This document shows positions 1-7,829 of a stretch of DNA of 54,667 nt, one piece after another; position 1 is the first letter of the stretch, and each line of letters opens with the position of its first letter. This DNA comes from Metabacillus rhizolycopersici. GTDB lineage: Bacteria; Bacillota; Bacilli; Bacillales; Bacillaceae. Under the pieces are notes generated by a model that worked only from the letters and a program-made list of their open reading frames with translations, did no database searches and was not told the DNA's origin. The stretch lies in contig NZ_JAIQUM010000035.1 of NCBI RefSeq assembly GCF_020075705.1, forward strand, positions 1 to 54,667. The letters are read 5' to 3'. The position numbers and the translations under genes were made by a program.

Positions 1-338
1 GGCGAACTGTTTAATGGACGGGATCGAGTCCCAAGGGCGCGAACGTTCTACCCCGGCTACCGTTATCATATATCGATATAAAAAATGGTCAACCAGAAAT
101 ATTTTCTGGCTGACCTTATAATACGAAAGAGCGCGATTGTAGAGCAACGCAGGTAGAAAATGATCAACCTTTTTTATAAAACCCAAACTTAAATCTACTG
201 GATAAGAATTCATTTTGATCAATCATTTTTCCAAAATGGATTCTTTTTATCTATCGTAAAATATGGGTTTTCGAGGTATTTTTGATTAAACTTTTTTTCA
301 AAGCAACACCTGTTAATCCGCGAAAGTTTTTCTACCAG
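1..338. other. gene-free left edge
   Basis: No convincing coding region is visible. The first ~58 bases are much more GC-rich than the rest and include a small dyad (GGGATCGAGTCCC). They could be the edge of a structured RNA or a repeat cut by the window border, and I cannot identify them. The remainder is AT-rich and holds one hairpin (listed separately) and the 3' flank of the RDD gene. Confidence 0.4.
80..115 (-). terminator. Rho-independent terminator candidate
   Basis: GGTCAACCAGAAA and TTTCTGGCTGACC pair around a three-base loop (87-115). On the minus strand the stem is followed by a run of six T, so it would end minus-strand transcription, possibly from the RDD gene about 220 bases upstream. 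The plus-strand side lacks a T run. Confidence 0.55.
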
Positions 339-1145
339 TTATAACTCAAACTCCCATTCTTCTTTTAGGAATAAATAAAGAGTTAAGAGTGCATTTTCTA
401 ATTCAGAAGCCTCTTTCCCTTCGATTTCAATTCCAATTTTCGGTAACAAAATTTCCGCCATTTTATTAGTTAATTGCACCCTCTCATCTTTAGGAAGCTG
501 AAGTAGTCGATGGCTATACGTTTTGACTAAGTTCCATTCTTTTGCACCTAACGATCTAAATGCCCATTCTTCAATTTCTACATCATCTTTAGAAAGCCCT
601 CTCCGTTCAATTTCCTTCTCAATAGCAGATAGCCTACTTTTTTTCTTTGTTTTTCTTTCATGAACGACAATTGTCCCTGCCACTAGATCTCCGATTCTTT
701 TATTTTTAGGATGGAAAAAGATCATTAACATCCCTACTAAATAATTTGCTGGTAAAGAATCGATAATCCTTACTAAATTTCGAATAAAACTGGATAAAAT
801 CGTCAAACTGTGTCCATTTTCCTGAATAACTCTTATCCCAACCACGCGCTTCCCAATCGTTTTCCCACCAGAGAAATATTCAAGTACAAAAAAATAGCCC
901 CAATTTAATAAAAACAGAACAATTAATGTGATTGCAATTGGGTATGACATGAATTCATCAGCTAGATAAAATAGGTCGTCAAAACCATATAAGACCAAAC
1001 CTAAGCCAATGATGATGATTACATTCACTGTCATTAAAATGAGTTGATCAATGATAAAGGCGGCGGTCCTACTTCCTAGTCCTGCTGACTGAAACTGAAG
1101 AGAAACAAATTCAGGTGTTTTAATATCGACTTGTTCTTGATTCAT
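339..1145 (-). CDS. RDD family membrane protein
   Basis: This 268-residue protein has the RDD signature: Arg26 and Asp33 in the first membrane helix (GLGSRTAAFIIDQL), GKTIGKR near 94-100, the second Arg/Asp set RNLVRIID near 122-129, and KRIGDLVAGT near 149-158. Three or four membrane segments fill residues 27-160. A charged cytosolic tail of about 100 residues follows, longer than in minimal RDD proteins. The ribosome site before the ATG is weak. RDD proteins are membrane proteins of mostly unknown role, some proposed as ion exchangers. Its place beside SpoIIM-like, DUF58, MoxR and DUF4129 genes suggests a part in that cluster's membrane process, which is inference. Confidence 0.85.
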   Translation of the reverse strand: MNQEQVDIKTPEFVSLQFQSAGLGSRTAAFIIDQLILMTVNVIIIIGLGLVLYGFDDLFYLADEFMSYPIAITLIVLFLLNWGYFFVLEYFSGGKTIGKRVVGIRVIQENGHSLTILSSFIRNLVRIIDSLPANYLVGMLMIFFHPKNKRIGDLVAGTIVVHERKTKKKSRLSAIEKEIERRGLSKDDVEIEEWAFRSLGAKEWNLVKTYSHRLLQLPKDERVQLTNKMAEILLPKIGIEIEGKEASELENALLTLYLFLKEEWEFEL

Positions 1146-1274
1146 CTAGGTCACTCATTTCATGGTTAATTTTTCCTGTAGGTATTTCTATTTTTCTTTG
1201 AAATTACTATAATAAAGAGTGAAAGTAATTACTTCAAAATTTAGTAGATATATCATCGATAAGCAGGTGTCATA

Positions 1275-2261
1275 ATGAATGTAAAGCAATTTGTAAAGCA
1301 GCATCGTGAAGAGTGGAAACAGCTTGAACAATTGATAACCTCCTTACATAAAAAAAGACATTCTATGTCGGGGGGAGATATTGATCAATTTGACCGCCTC
1401 TATCAAAAAACGGCTCAACATCTTTCTTACAGCCAAACGTATTTTCCAAAAGAGGATGTCACCTCATACTTAAATGGGCTTGTTTCAAAAGCACATAATC
1501 TTTTGTATAAAGATCAAGTTTCAAGCCTAAAACAACTTCAGCACTTTTTCAGCAGCACATTTATCGGCTTATTTTTAGAGCAATGGAAGTTTGTACTAAT
1601 CGCTTTGATCCTTTTTACTGTTGGTGCATTAGGTAGCTATTTTGCGATAATCAATGATTCTCTTCATCTCTATTCGATTCTACCTGCTGATATTGCCGGG
1701 GGAATTAATCCAGAGCAACTCGGAACAGGCGATGGTGCAGTTGATTCGCCGCTGATGTCAGCAACAATTATGACAAATAATATTCAAGTTGCAATTTTAG
1801 CATTTGCTGGTGGCGTTACATTTGGACTGGTAACCGTTTATTTATTAATTTATAATGGCATCATTATTGGTGCACTAGCCGCTTTATTTTGGCAACATGA
1901 TATGGCCTATGAATTTTGGGCATATATCGTTCCTCATGGAATGATTGAGCTTACAGCCATTTTCATTGCAGGTGGCGCCGGGTTGTTAATGGGCTATAAG
2001 CTCTTTGTTCCAGGTCCGTATTCAAGAGGATTTCAATTAAAGCAACAAGCAAAGCGATCTGTCCAATTATTCCTTGGTACTGTCCCATTATTTGTGATCG
2101 CAGGTATTATTGAAGGCTTTATTACACCTGCCTCCATTTCACTTGAAGCTAAATATATTGTTGCATTCTTAACCGTTATTGGCTTACTTCTTTACATCGT
2201 TATTGGAAAGCTGTTATTGAAGGAACAAAAGCGCAAGCGCCTTGATCAGCCTCAGGCATAG
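1275..2261 (+). CDS. SpoIIM-like (DUF95) integral membrane protein
   Basis: This 328-residue membrane protein has a soluble helical N-terminal ~90 residues and about five membrane segments (roughly 98-126, 170-205, 215-242, 265-285, 293-315). The family motifs are present: a TNNI segment near 167-170, PHGMIELTAIF near 220-230, and IIEGFITP near 278-285. It is longer than the sporulation protein SpoIIM (about 214 residues), so it is a SpoIIM-family paralogue rather than SpoIIM itself. It is the only gene of its cluster on the plus strand. The last ten residues (KRKRLDQPQA) and the stop codon are encoded by the start of an intergenic repeat copy, so the tail has probably been replaced by repeat sequence. 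Confidence 0.85.
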   Translation: MNVKQFVKQHREEWKQLEQLITSLHKKRHSMSGGDIDQFDRLYQKTAQHLSYSQTYFPKEDVTSYLNGLVSKAHNLLYKDQVSSLKQLQHFFSSTFIGLFLEQWKFVLIALILFTVGALGSYFAIINDSLHLYSILPADIAGGINPEQLGTGDGAVDSPLMSATIMTNNIQVAILAFAGGVTFGLVTVYLLIYNGIIIGALAALFWQHDMAYEFWAYIVPHGMIELTAIFIAGGAGLLMGYKLFVPGPYSRGFQLKQQAKRSVQLFLGTVPLFVIAGIIEGFITPASISLEAKYIVAFLTVIGLLLYIVIGKLLLKEQKRKRLDQPQA

Positions 2262-2396
2262 CATAAGACGATCAGGAATAGAAGGTGTTTTTCACCTTCT
2301 ATTCCTGATTGGCTTATGACCCAAGAGGGGCTAGGCGCTTACGCTTGCTGTCGTGCGCTTATCCACAGTTCAAGAATTTTATCATTTCCTAAACGA
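2223..2396 (+). repeat. intergenic palindromic repeat, copy A
   Basis: Full-length copy. The outer arms are AAAGCGCAAGCGCC and GGCGCTTACGCT. The inner hairpin is GAAGGTGTTTTTCACCTTC, flanked by matching ATTCCTGAT/ATCAGGAAT arms. A conserved tail has TTATCCACAG and then CAAGAATTTTAT. Copy E (40051-40204) is near-identical over the tail, and copy B (14715-14853) is its reverse complement. The element begins inside the SpoIIM-like coding end and lies between two convergent genes. Confidence 0.85.
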
Positions 2397-2406
2397 CGAA
2401 GAGAGA

Positions 2407-3765
2407 CTACAGGAGCCCTCGATTCATAACATCGATATAATGAGAAACAACTGTAATAGCAAGTTTCTCTTCACGGGCTTCTATCATCTGGAGGCCCTGG
2501 CTTTCCCATTTTGTTTTTTCTCGTTTTTTTATTAACATTTGTTGCTGGGCTATGCTTTTCATCATTGTGTTTTGTATATCAACAGGCTTCTCTTTTATTT
2601 TTCTTCGTAGCAGCTCATCTTCAATTCCAATCATTAAAAATAAATGGCGCTGTCTGAGTCGCTTTAAATACGTTAGCGCACTCTCTTCATGAAGAAATGT
2701 TCGGACATCGCTAAATAATAAGATAAGGCTTCGTTTCTTTTGCACCGTTTGTAAATAGGTGAAAACAGCAGCATAATTTGATTCGGCTGGATCGACCTTC
2801 AAGTTGTAAATCGCTTGGAGTATTGTTTGCAGATGAGCCATTTCCTTAGCCGGTGGTACATACGCTTTTACATCCCTTGAAAAAGCTAAAACAGATACAT
2901 AATCGCCTTTTGGTAGAGCAGCTGCCGCAACCGTTAACGCCGCCTCTAATACATGCTCCAACCTATTCCCTTTAGTCAGCTCCGCTCCCATCATTCTTCC
3001 ACAGTCAATTAAAATTGTTATATATTTCCCATGCTCTGGTTCATATTCATTCGTCATGACCTGTTGGAGCTTAGCTGTTTGACGCCAGTTAATCTTACGA
3101 GGATCATCCCCGACAACAAAACTTCTAATCTTCGTAAACTCTCCGCCACCACTTTGATGCTTTCTAATTTTTAATCCATCATATAATAAAAATTTCTGTG
3201 CATTTTCTAAATAATTCCTCGTCACTGTTAGATCTGGAATCACTTTTACCTCATCATGCAGCACAGCCGTTACTTGCTTTTCCCATAAACCTAAAACACT
3301 TTTATAGCGAAAATAAAGGTTATGAATCTCATACCTCCCTCTTATTTCGGCAGTGGTTTCGTATGTAGCGACGATCGTTTCTTCCTTTTGCATTTCACCA
3401 TGAAAAGGAAAGTGGTTATGGAATGATTGGGAAATTCCGTCAATAAAACGAAAACTTAGCGAATGCCGTGATGAGTTTCTTATTTCAATCTGAACAGGGT
3501 ACGAAAGTCCTCTTTCCATTTCACTTTGAATTTTCCGTTTAAAACTCAGCTGATGCTTATTTGGGGATTTCCGTAAATCTAGTAAACTCACTAACAAGAC
3601 AACACTGTTTACAATGATGATAAAGGTCCAGGAAATATCCCAGACAGTCCTGATTAAAAGAACGATTGACACGAAAACAAAAATCCAAAGTAAGCGTTTT
3701 GTTGGTAAAACCCCTCTATCTTGGAACAGGAATCGCCCCCACAAGCTCTTCAATGATCTGGTCAA
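2407..3765 (-). CDS. DUF58 domain protein with degenerate vWA-like fold
   Basis: This 452-residue protein has two membrane helices at 26-65, then a soluble region with the DUF58 signature GDDPRKINWRQTA (219-231). A vWA-like strand follows with ILIDCGRMM (251-259), where the usual metal-site DxSxS is changed. The start is a TTG placed by GGAGGG eight bases upstream, inside the MoxR gene, so the two reading frames overlap by 50 bases and are probably translationally coupled. DUF58 proteins are almost always next to MoxR AAA+ ATPases and may be their adaptor or substrate. The exact function is unknown. Confidence 0.9.
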   Translation of the reverse strand: MTRSLKSLWGRFLFQDRGVLPTKRLLWIFVFVSIVLLIRTVWDISWTFIIIVNSVVLLVSLLDLRKSPNKHQLSFKRKIQSEMERGLSYPVQIEIRNSSRHSLSFRFIDGISQSFHNHFPFHGEMQKEETIVATYETTAEIRGRYEIHNLYFRYKSVLGLWEKQVTAVLHDEVKVIPDLTVTRNYLENAQKFLLYDGLKIRKHQSGGGEFTKIRSFVVGDDPRKINWRQTAKLQQVMTNEYEPEHGKYITILIDCGRMMGAELTKGNRLEHVLEAALTVAAAALPKGDYVSVLAFSRDVKAYVPPAKEMAHLQTILQAIYNLKVDPAESNYAAVFTYLQTVQKKRSLILLFSDVRTFLHEESALTYLKRLRQRHLFLMIGIEDELLRRKIKEKPVDIQNTMMKSIAQQQMLIKKREKTKWESQGLQMIEAREEKLAITVVSHYIDVMNRGLL

Positions 3766-4645
3766 CGGTTGCTCCCTCCAATTCTATATGTGGGGATAAT
3801 TGAATACGATGCCTTAATCCAGGTTTCGCGACCATTTTTATATCATCAGGTGTCACATAATCCCGGCCAGATAAATACGCCCAAGCTTTCCCTGCTTTCC
3901 CGATCGATATCCCTGCACGAGTACTCGCACCAACACGAATAGCATCTGTTTCCCTCGTCTTTCGAACAAGTTTCATCATATAGTCTAGGACATTATCTCC
4001 TATAGTAACTTGCTCAATCTCTTTTTTGACAGCTATAAAGGTTTCAAGATCTAACACTGGTGTCACAGTTCGTTCATCATAACTGTTTTCAAGAACTTGT
4101 TTCAACACATCTTTCTCTTCTTCAAAAGAAGGGAAATCAATTGTTAGCTTAAATAAAAAACGATCCTGCTGGGCTTCTGGTAATGGATATGTGCCCTCGA
4201 ATTCAATTGGGTTTTGGGTAGCTACCACAAAAAAGATATCAGATAATTGATAGGTTTCTCCTTGAATCGTGACTTGCTGTTCTTCCATTGCCTCTAAAAG
4301 TGCTGCTTGAGTCTTTGCTGGTGTACGGTTTATTTCATCTGCCAGTAAAATATTTGTAAAAATCGGCCCTTTTAGCGTTTGAAATGTACCATCCTTCATG
4401 TTGAAAATTGTACTTCCCGTAATATCACTTGGTAACAAATCAGGCGTAAACTGGATCCTCGTAAAGGTTCCTCCTACTAGATTAGCAAGAGATTTTACCA
4501 TCTGAGTTTTCCCTGTCCCCGGGACTCCTTCTAACAAAACATGTCCTCCTGCTAAAATTGAAGATAATAGCAGTTTAAGATTTATCGTTTGTCCGATTAT
4601 TCGTTGTTCATATTTCTCTAGTAGGGATGCCAATTGTGCGTTCAT
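3716..4645 (-). CDS. MoxR-family AAA+ ATPase
   Basis: This 309-residue AAA+ protein has Walker A GVPGTGKT (40-47), Walker B ILLADEIN (99-106), sensor-1 VVATQNPIE (~140-148) and a C-terminal lid with the AGISIGKAGKAWA stretch. MoxR ATPases remodel or activate partner proteins, often ones with vWA-type domains. The downstream overlapping DUF58 gene is the expected partner. Its 5' end overlaps the DUF4350 gene by 38 bases and its 3' end overlaps DUF58 by 50 bases, showing a tight operon. The target of the complex is not known. Confidence 0.93.
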   Translation of the reverse strand: MNAQLASLLEKYEQRIIGQTINLKLLLSSILAGGHVLLEGVPGTGKTQMVKSLANLVGGTFTRIQFTPDLLPSDITGSTIFNMKDGTFQTLKGPIFTNILLADEINRTPAKTQAALLEAMEEQQVTIQGETYQLSDIFFVVATQNPIEFEGTYPLPEAQQDRFLFKLTIDFPSFEEEKDVLKQVLENSYDERTVTPVLDLETFIAVKKEIEQVTIGDNVLDYMMKLVRKTRETDAIRVGASTRAGISIGKAGKAWAYLSGRDYVTPDDIKMVAKPGLRHRIQLSPHIELEGATVDQIIEELVGAIPVPR

Positions 4646-5777
4646 TATCCTCCACCTCTTTCCTAAGTTGATCTAATTTTTTTGACCAGGTTAAATATTC
4701 TTGCTTGGTTAGTCTCTCTTCTTTCAGTATCTTGGATAGACCTTCGAGGAAAGAACGAATCTCAGCCTCAGGCATGCCCTTCAACTTTTCTAAAAGGTAC
4801 CTCTCAATATCTATCCATTCCTTACTATATGAAATTCCCCACCGCTCCTGTAAAAGTAGTTTGACATAATCAGCTTGAATATGAAGGGAATCTTGAAAAC
4901 GACGGCTTCTTATATACCAAGCAGCTAATGCCTTAATTCTTTCATCACTAAAACGTACGGTATCTTCTCTTGGAATAACGATCATTCCGAATCTTTTTCC
5001 TTGATACCAAAGGAACAAACATGTGAGTATTGCACCTTGAATCAATACGAGGGAAAACCACTTTGGATATACATTTACCATCGAAGTTGCATCCTGCTGT
5101 CCATGAACATACTCATTAAAGAAAACAGTTTCTGGATTTACTTCTTTAATAAGAGTCAAGAGGATCGGGAGATGATCAGCCTCTAGAATATTTCCATTTG
5201 TCATCCATCCTGGTGTGTTTGCAACAATTAATTGTCCCTTCCCATAAGCTCGTTTTAATGCAACAGGATGCCCATTTTCGCTATGTAATAAGATTTCATC
5301 CTGAACATCTGTTTCAAAAAACACAACAGATTCTAGTTCAGAATTGTATTGCCTTCCATTTTTGTCAGCTAGTGTAAGTGGTACTGAAAACTCATCATTA
5401 AACATAATACGTAAATCAAACAAACCTCTAGGATTTTCTTTTAGTAAAAGGATCGTATTACCCGCTTCCATAAAAGTGATATACTCCGCTATTTCATCGG
5501 AATTTGGAGTGACGGATGGCTCTACCATGACTACTAATTGATTTTTGTCACTAGCTGGCAATAGATTTGGTGGTTGTGTCCATTTGTTAACGGAATCCAT
5601 TTCTTTCTCTAAATACGAATAAAATGCTTTTACACCTGTAGGGAAAGGAGAATACGATACATAATCAGGGTACTTCTTTGGCTGCCCAACTTCTGCGAAA
5701 TAACTGCTTACCATAATGATGAGCATAACGATGAGAAGCCACGTCCATTTCCCTTTAAAAAATGTTAATTTCTGCAC
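4608..5777 (-). CDS. DUF4350 domain membrane protein
   Basis: This 389-residue protein has an N-terminal membrane helix (~11-28) and a ~200-residue extracytoplasmic domain resembling the Rossmann-like DUF4350 fold. Motifs there include FYSYLEKE, VVMVEPS and the GKGQLIVANTPGW stretch. A second helix lies near 240-258 and a ~125-residue cytosolic tail follows. The start is GTG with AGGAGG twelve bases upstream; no in-frame ATG is nearer. It lies 7 bases after the DUF4129 gene and overlaps moxR, so it is translated within the same operon. Function is unknown; the family is commonly found in MoxR/DUF58/DUF4129 clusters. Confidence 0.82.
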   Translation of the reverse strand: MQKLTFFKGKWTWLLIVMLIIMVSSYFAEVGQPKKYPDYVSYSPFPTGVKAFYSYLEKEMDSVNKWTQPPNLLPASDKNQLVVMVEPSVTPNSDEIAEYITFMEAGNTILLLKENPRGLFDLRIMFNDEFSVPLTLADKNGRQYNSELESVVFFETDVQDEILLHSENGHPVALKRAYGKGQLIVANTPGWMTNGNILEADHLPILLTLIKEVNPETVFFNEYVHGQQDATSMVNVYPKWFSLVLIQGAILTCLFLWYQGKRFGMIVIPREDTVRFSDERIKALAAWYIRSRRFQDSLHIQADYVKLLLQERWGISYSKEWIDIERYLLEKLKGMPEAEIRSFLEGLSKILKEERLTKQEYLTWSKKLDQLRKEVEDNERTIGIPTREI

Positions 5778-5784
5778 AACGTAT

Positions 5785-6450
5785 TTATTCCTCCTTTCCC
5801 TTTACTTTTTTGCGTGCTTCGAGATTCTGTTCGTAGCTTAACCATTTCATTGCATCGTTTTTGAACTGAATGTATTCCTCTTGTTGGACTATTCGTTCAC
5901 CATATGTCACTTCATCAAAAATAAGCGCTAGACCATAAAATTGATTTGCCCATTGTTGATTTACTTTTTTGAGCTCGTCATAATACTCCCAGTTCGTCTT
6001 CCAAATCCGTGCGGTCAACCATTCCTTTTCATGAAAATAAAGGAGTAACGCTAAAAACATATGGCGTGTTGCTAGTGTGTACTCCTTCATCGTTTCACGA
6101 TTCGTTGCTTCAGTCAGATGCATGTCGTACGTCCAATGCATTTCGTTCATTGTTTGAAGTGGTTTATTGTGATGTAACGGTTTCTTTCGTTTGTAATTAC
6201 GAATAAGAAAAAAAGTGAGCAGGAGCAATAGGATCAACGTAACGGCAATGATGATGAATAAGACTGTCCCTGAGAAATCCCTTGAAATTTCAATGGTAGG
6301 AAACAACTGATCTAGCAAGTTAGCAAACCATTCTTCTAGCTGCTCCCACCATGTCTGAATCAAACCTTTTGATTCTTCTTGGTAAGCCTTGTATTCTCTA
6401 CCATTTAGTATTTCCTCGAGCTCTCCTCTTGCCCGGTCCTCATTTAACAT
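5785..6450 (-). CDS. DUF4129 domain membrane protein
   Basis: The start is placed at MLNEDRAR because AGGAGGAG lies just before that ATG; the frame stays open seven codons further upstream. This gives 221 residues. One membrane helix (about residues 60-85) separates a short N-terminal domain from a cytosolic DUF4129 helical domain, with WTYDMHLTEA and the LATRHMFLALLLYFHE stretch typical of the family. It starts the tightly packed DUF4129-DUF4350-MoxR-DUF58 run. In other bacteria DUF4129 is sometimes fused to transglutaminase-like enzymes, but no enzyme domain is present here. Confidence 0.8.
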   Translation of the reverse strand: MLNEDRARGELEEILNGREYKAYQEESKGLIQTWWEQLEEWFANLLDQLFPTIEISRDFSGTVLFIIIAVTLILLLLLTFFLIRNYKRKKPLHHNKPLQTMNEMHWTYDMHLTEATNRETMKEYTLATRHMFLALLLYFHEKEWLTARIWKTNWEYYDELKKVNQQWANQFYGLALIFDEVTYGERIVQQEEYIQFKNDAMKWLSYEQNLEARKKVKGKEE

Positions 6451-6574
6451 ACAACTCCTCCTCATTCGCACTTGTCACCCAGTGAAGAGTCAGAGGTCAA
6501 CATAGTTTTCATGTGCGAAGTCAATTCATCTTTTTTTTCTATGATCGATTGAAGCATCTGATACATTGCTAGAT

Positions 6575-7489
6575 TTATAGAGTATAGTCTTCAATCATAT
6601 CTTTTAAATCATCTGCATCATGTCTTATTTTCAAGTCAAAATACATCACCGCATAACCTACAGAGAAAATCATCGTTGTTAATAAAGTAACAAGATTCAC
6701 AATCATTGTTACTAACACACTAGATCCTAAAAACATTGTAAACGATAGTTCAATCGCACCACTTATACTACTAATAATGAGTGTAAAAATAATATAAAGT
6801 CCAATTATGACCCATGTCCGTTTACGTGTTAGCCTCCAGCTTCTTAAGAAACCTGGTGTCCCTTCTTTAAGAGTAACAGAGCCAAAATAGAAGCTCCAAC
6901 GGGTCATTAAATAGACGAAGCCAACTGCAAATCCCAGAAATAATATTACGCCCAACAAAATACTCAGAATCGGATTGCTTTCAAATCCAATAATCCCGAC
7001 TAGGAACCCAATGATTGCTGGTATGAGTATGATCCCAAATACGATTAGACAAAACAAGATGGTACTACCAAACAACGGCCAAAATCTTGTAAATGCTTTT
7101 TTGATAACAGAACCAATTGTATATTCTTCGTTATTTCTAATATGGTTGACTGCAAGTAAAATTGCCGCTTGAGCTACGGGCAGTAATACAAGACTAGCAA
7201 ATATAATAATTATGTAACCAATATCAATACCTATGTTACTCGAACCTGTATAAGCTGTCGTTTCAAGACGAGAGATTATTTCCTCATACCATACCCCTCC
7301 CGTTCCTGTTTCTCTAAAAAAACTCGTTCCTGATATAAGTAAGATAATAGCTTCTAAGAGATAAAGCGGTCCGATTAAAAATAAAAAAATCAAAAAAAAG
7401 TCTGAAAAGCGGTTTTTACTTAACCGAAAAGTATAATCAAGAATTTCTCCAAATCCCTTTGGTTTATTAAACTGTACATTCACTTCCAT
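6575..7489 (-). CDS. polytopic membrane protein, first gene of the MoxR/DUF58 operon
   Basis: This 304-residue protein has about six hydrophobic segments in paired blocks (~30-55, 92-118, 135-165, 172-192, 225-250, 262-288). The N-terminal motif KPKGFGEILDYTFRLSKNRF resembles the membrane domain found in front of some glycerophosphodiester phosphodiesterases. No phosphodiesterase catalytic domain is present. GGGGAGG precedes the ATG. A 124-base gap separates it from the DUF4129 gene. The match to the GDPD-membrane-domain family is by pattern only, and function is unknown. Confidence 0.7.
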   Translation of the reverse strand: MEVNVQFNKPKGFGEILDYTFRLSKNRFSDFFLIFLFLIGPLYLLEAIILLISGTSFFRETGTGGVWYEEIISRLETTAYTGSSNIGIDIGYIIIIFASLVLLPVAQAAILLAVNHIRNNEEYTIGSVIKKAFTRFWPLFGSTILFCLIVFGIILIPAIIGFLVGIIGFESNPILSILLGVILFLGFAVGFVYLMTRWSFYFGSVTLKEGTPGFLRSWRLTRKRTWVIIGLYIIFTLIISSISGAIELSFTMFLGSSVLVTMIVNLVTLLTTMIFSVGYAVMYFDLKIRHDADDLKDMIEDYTL

Positions 7490-7829
7490 ATTCCTCCCCT
7501 AAAATAATTTATAATTGTCAACATGAACTATTTTATCATTATTTTGGTATGTTCCAAACGAAAAATTGTAAATATTTACAATGCGTATTCATACAAATGA
7601 CTTGCTCAGAAAGGTGTACGCCTGTGCTTAAATTAGATGAATATGTCACTCAGCGATTGTTTTCGCCATGGTAAGGATCTTTTTAGCGAGAGGCGTTAAG
7701 CTAAATCCTCCAACGATTGCTAAACGACAAAAAAGGAGGTTAGCCATTGAGCTAACCCCTCCCTCTAACTTTATGAACTTAGTAATATCTAATGCCTGTC
7801 CAATACTTTTTTTCAAATTCGGTGCTTTC
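7490..7829. other. intergenic region between asnB and the membrane-protein operon
   Basis: AT-rich sequence with the asnB terminator (7725-7762) and, near 7490-7560, the likely promoter area of the seven-gene cluster. I could not assign a confident promoter. A 79-codon open frame at 7646-7885 crosses the terminator and the asnB end and is not a gene. Confidence 0.4.
7725..7762 (-). terminator. asnB Rho-independent terminator
   Basis: On the minus strand GGAGGGGTTAGC pairs with GCTAACCTCC around TCAATG, followed by six T. It lies about 70 bases after the asnB stop codon. Confidence 0.85.
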
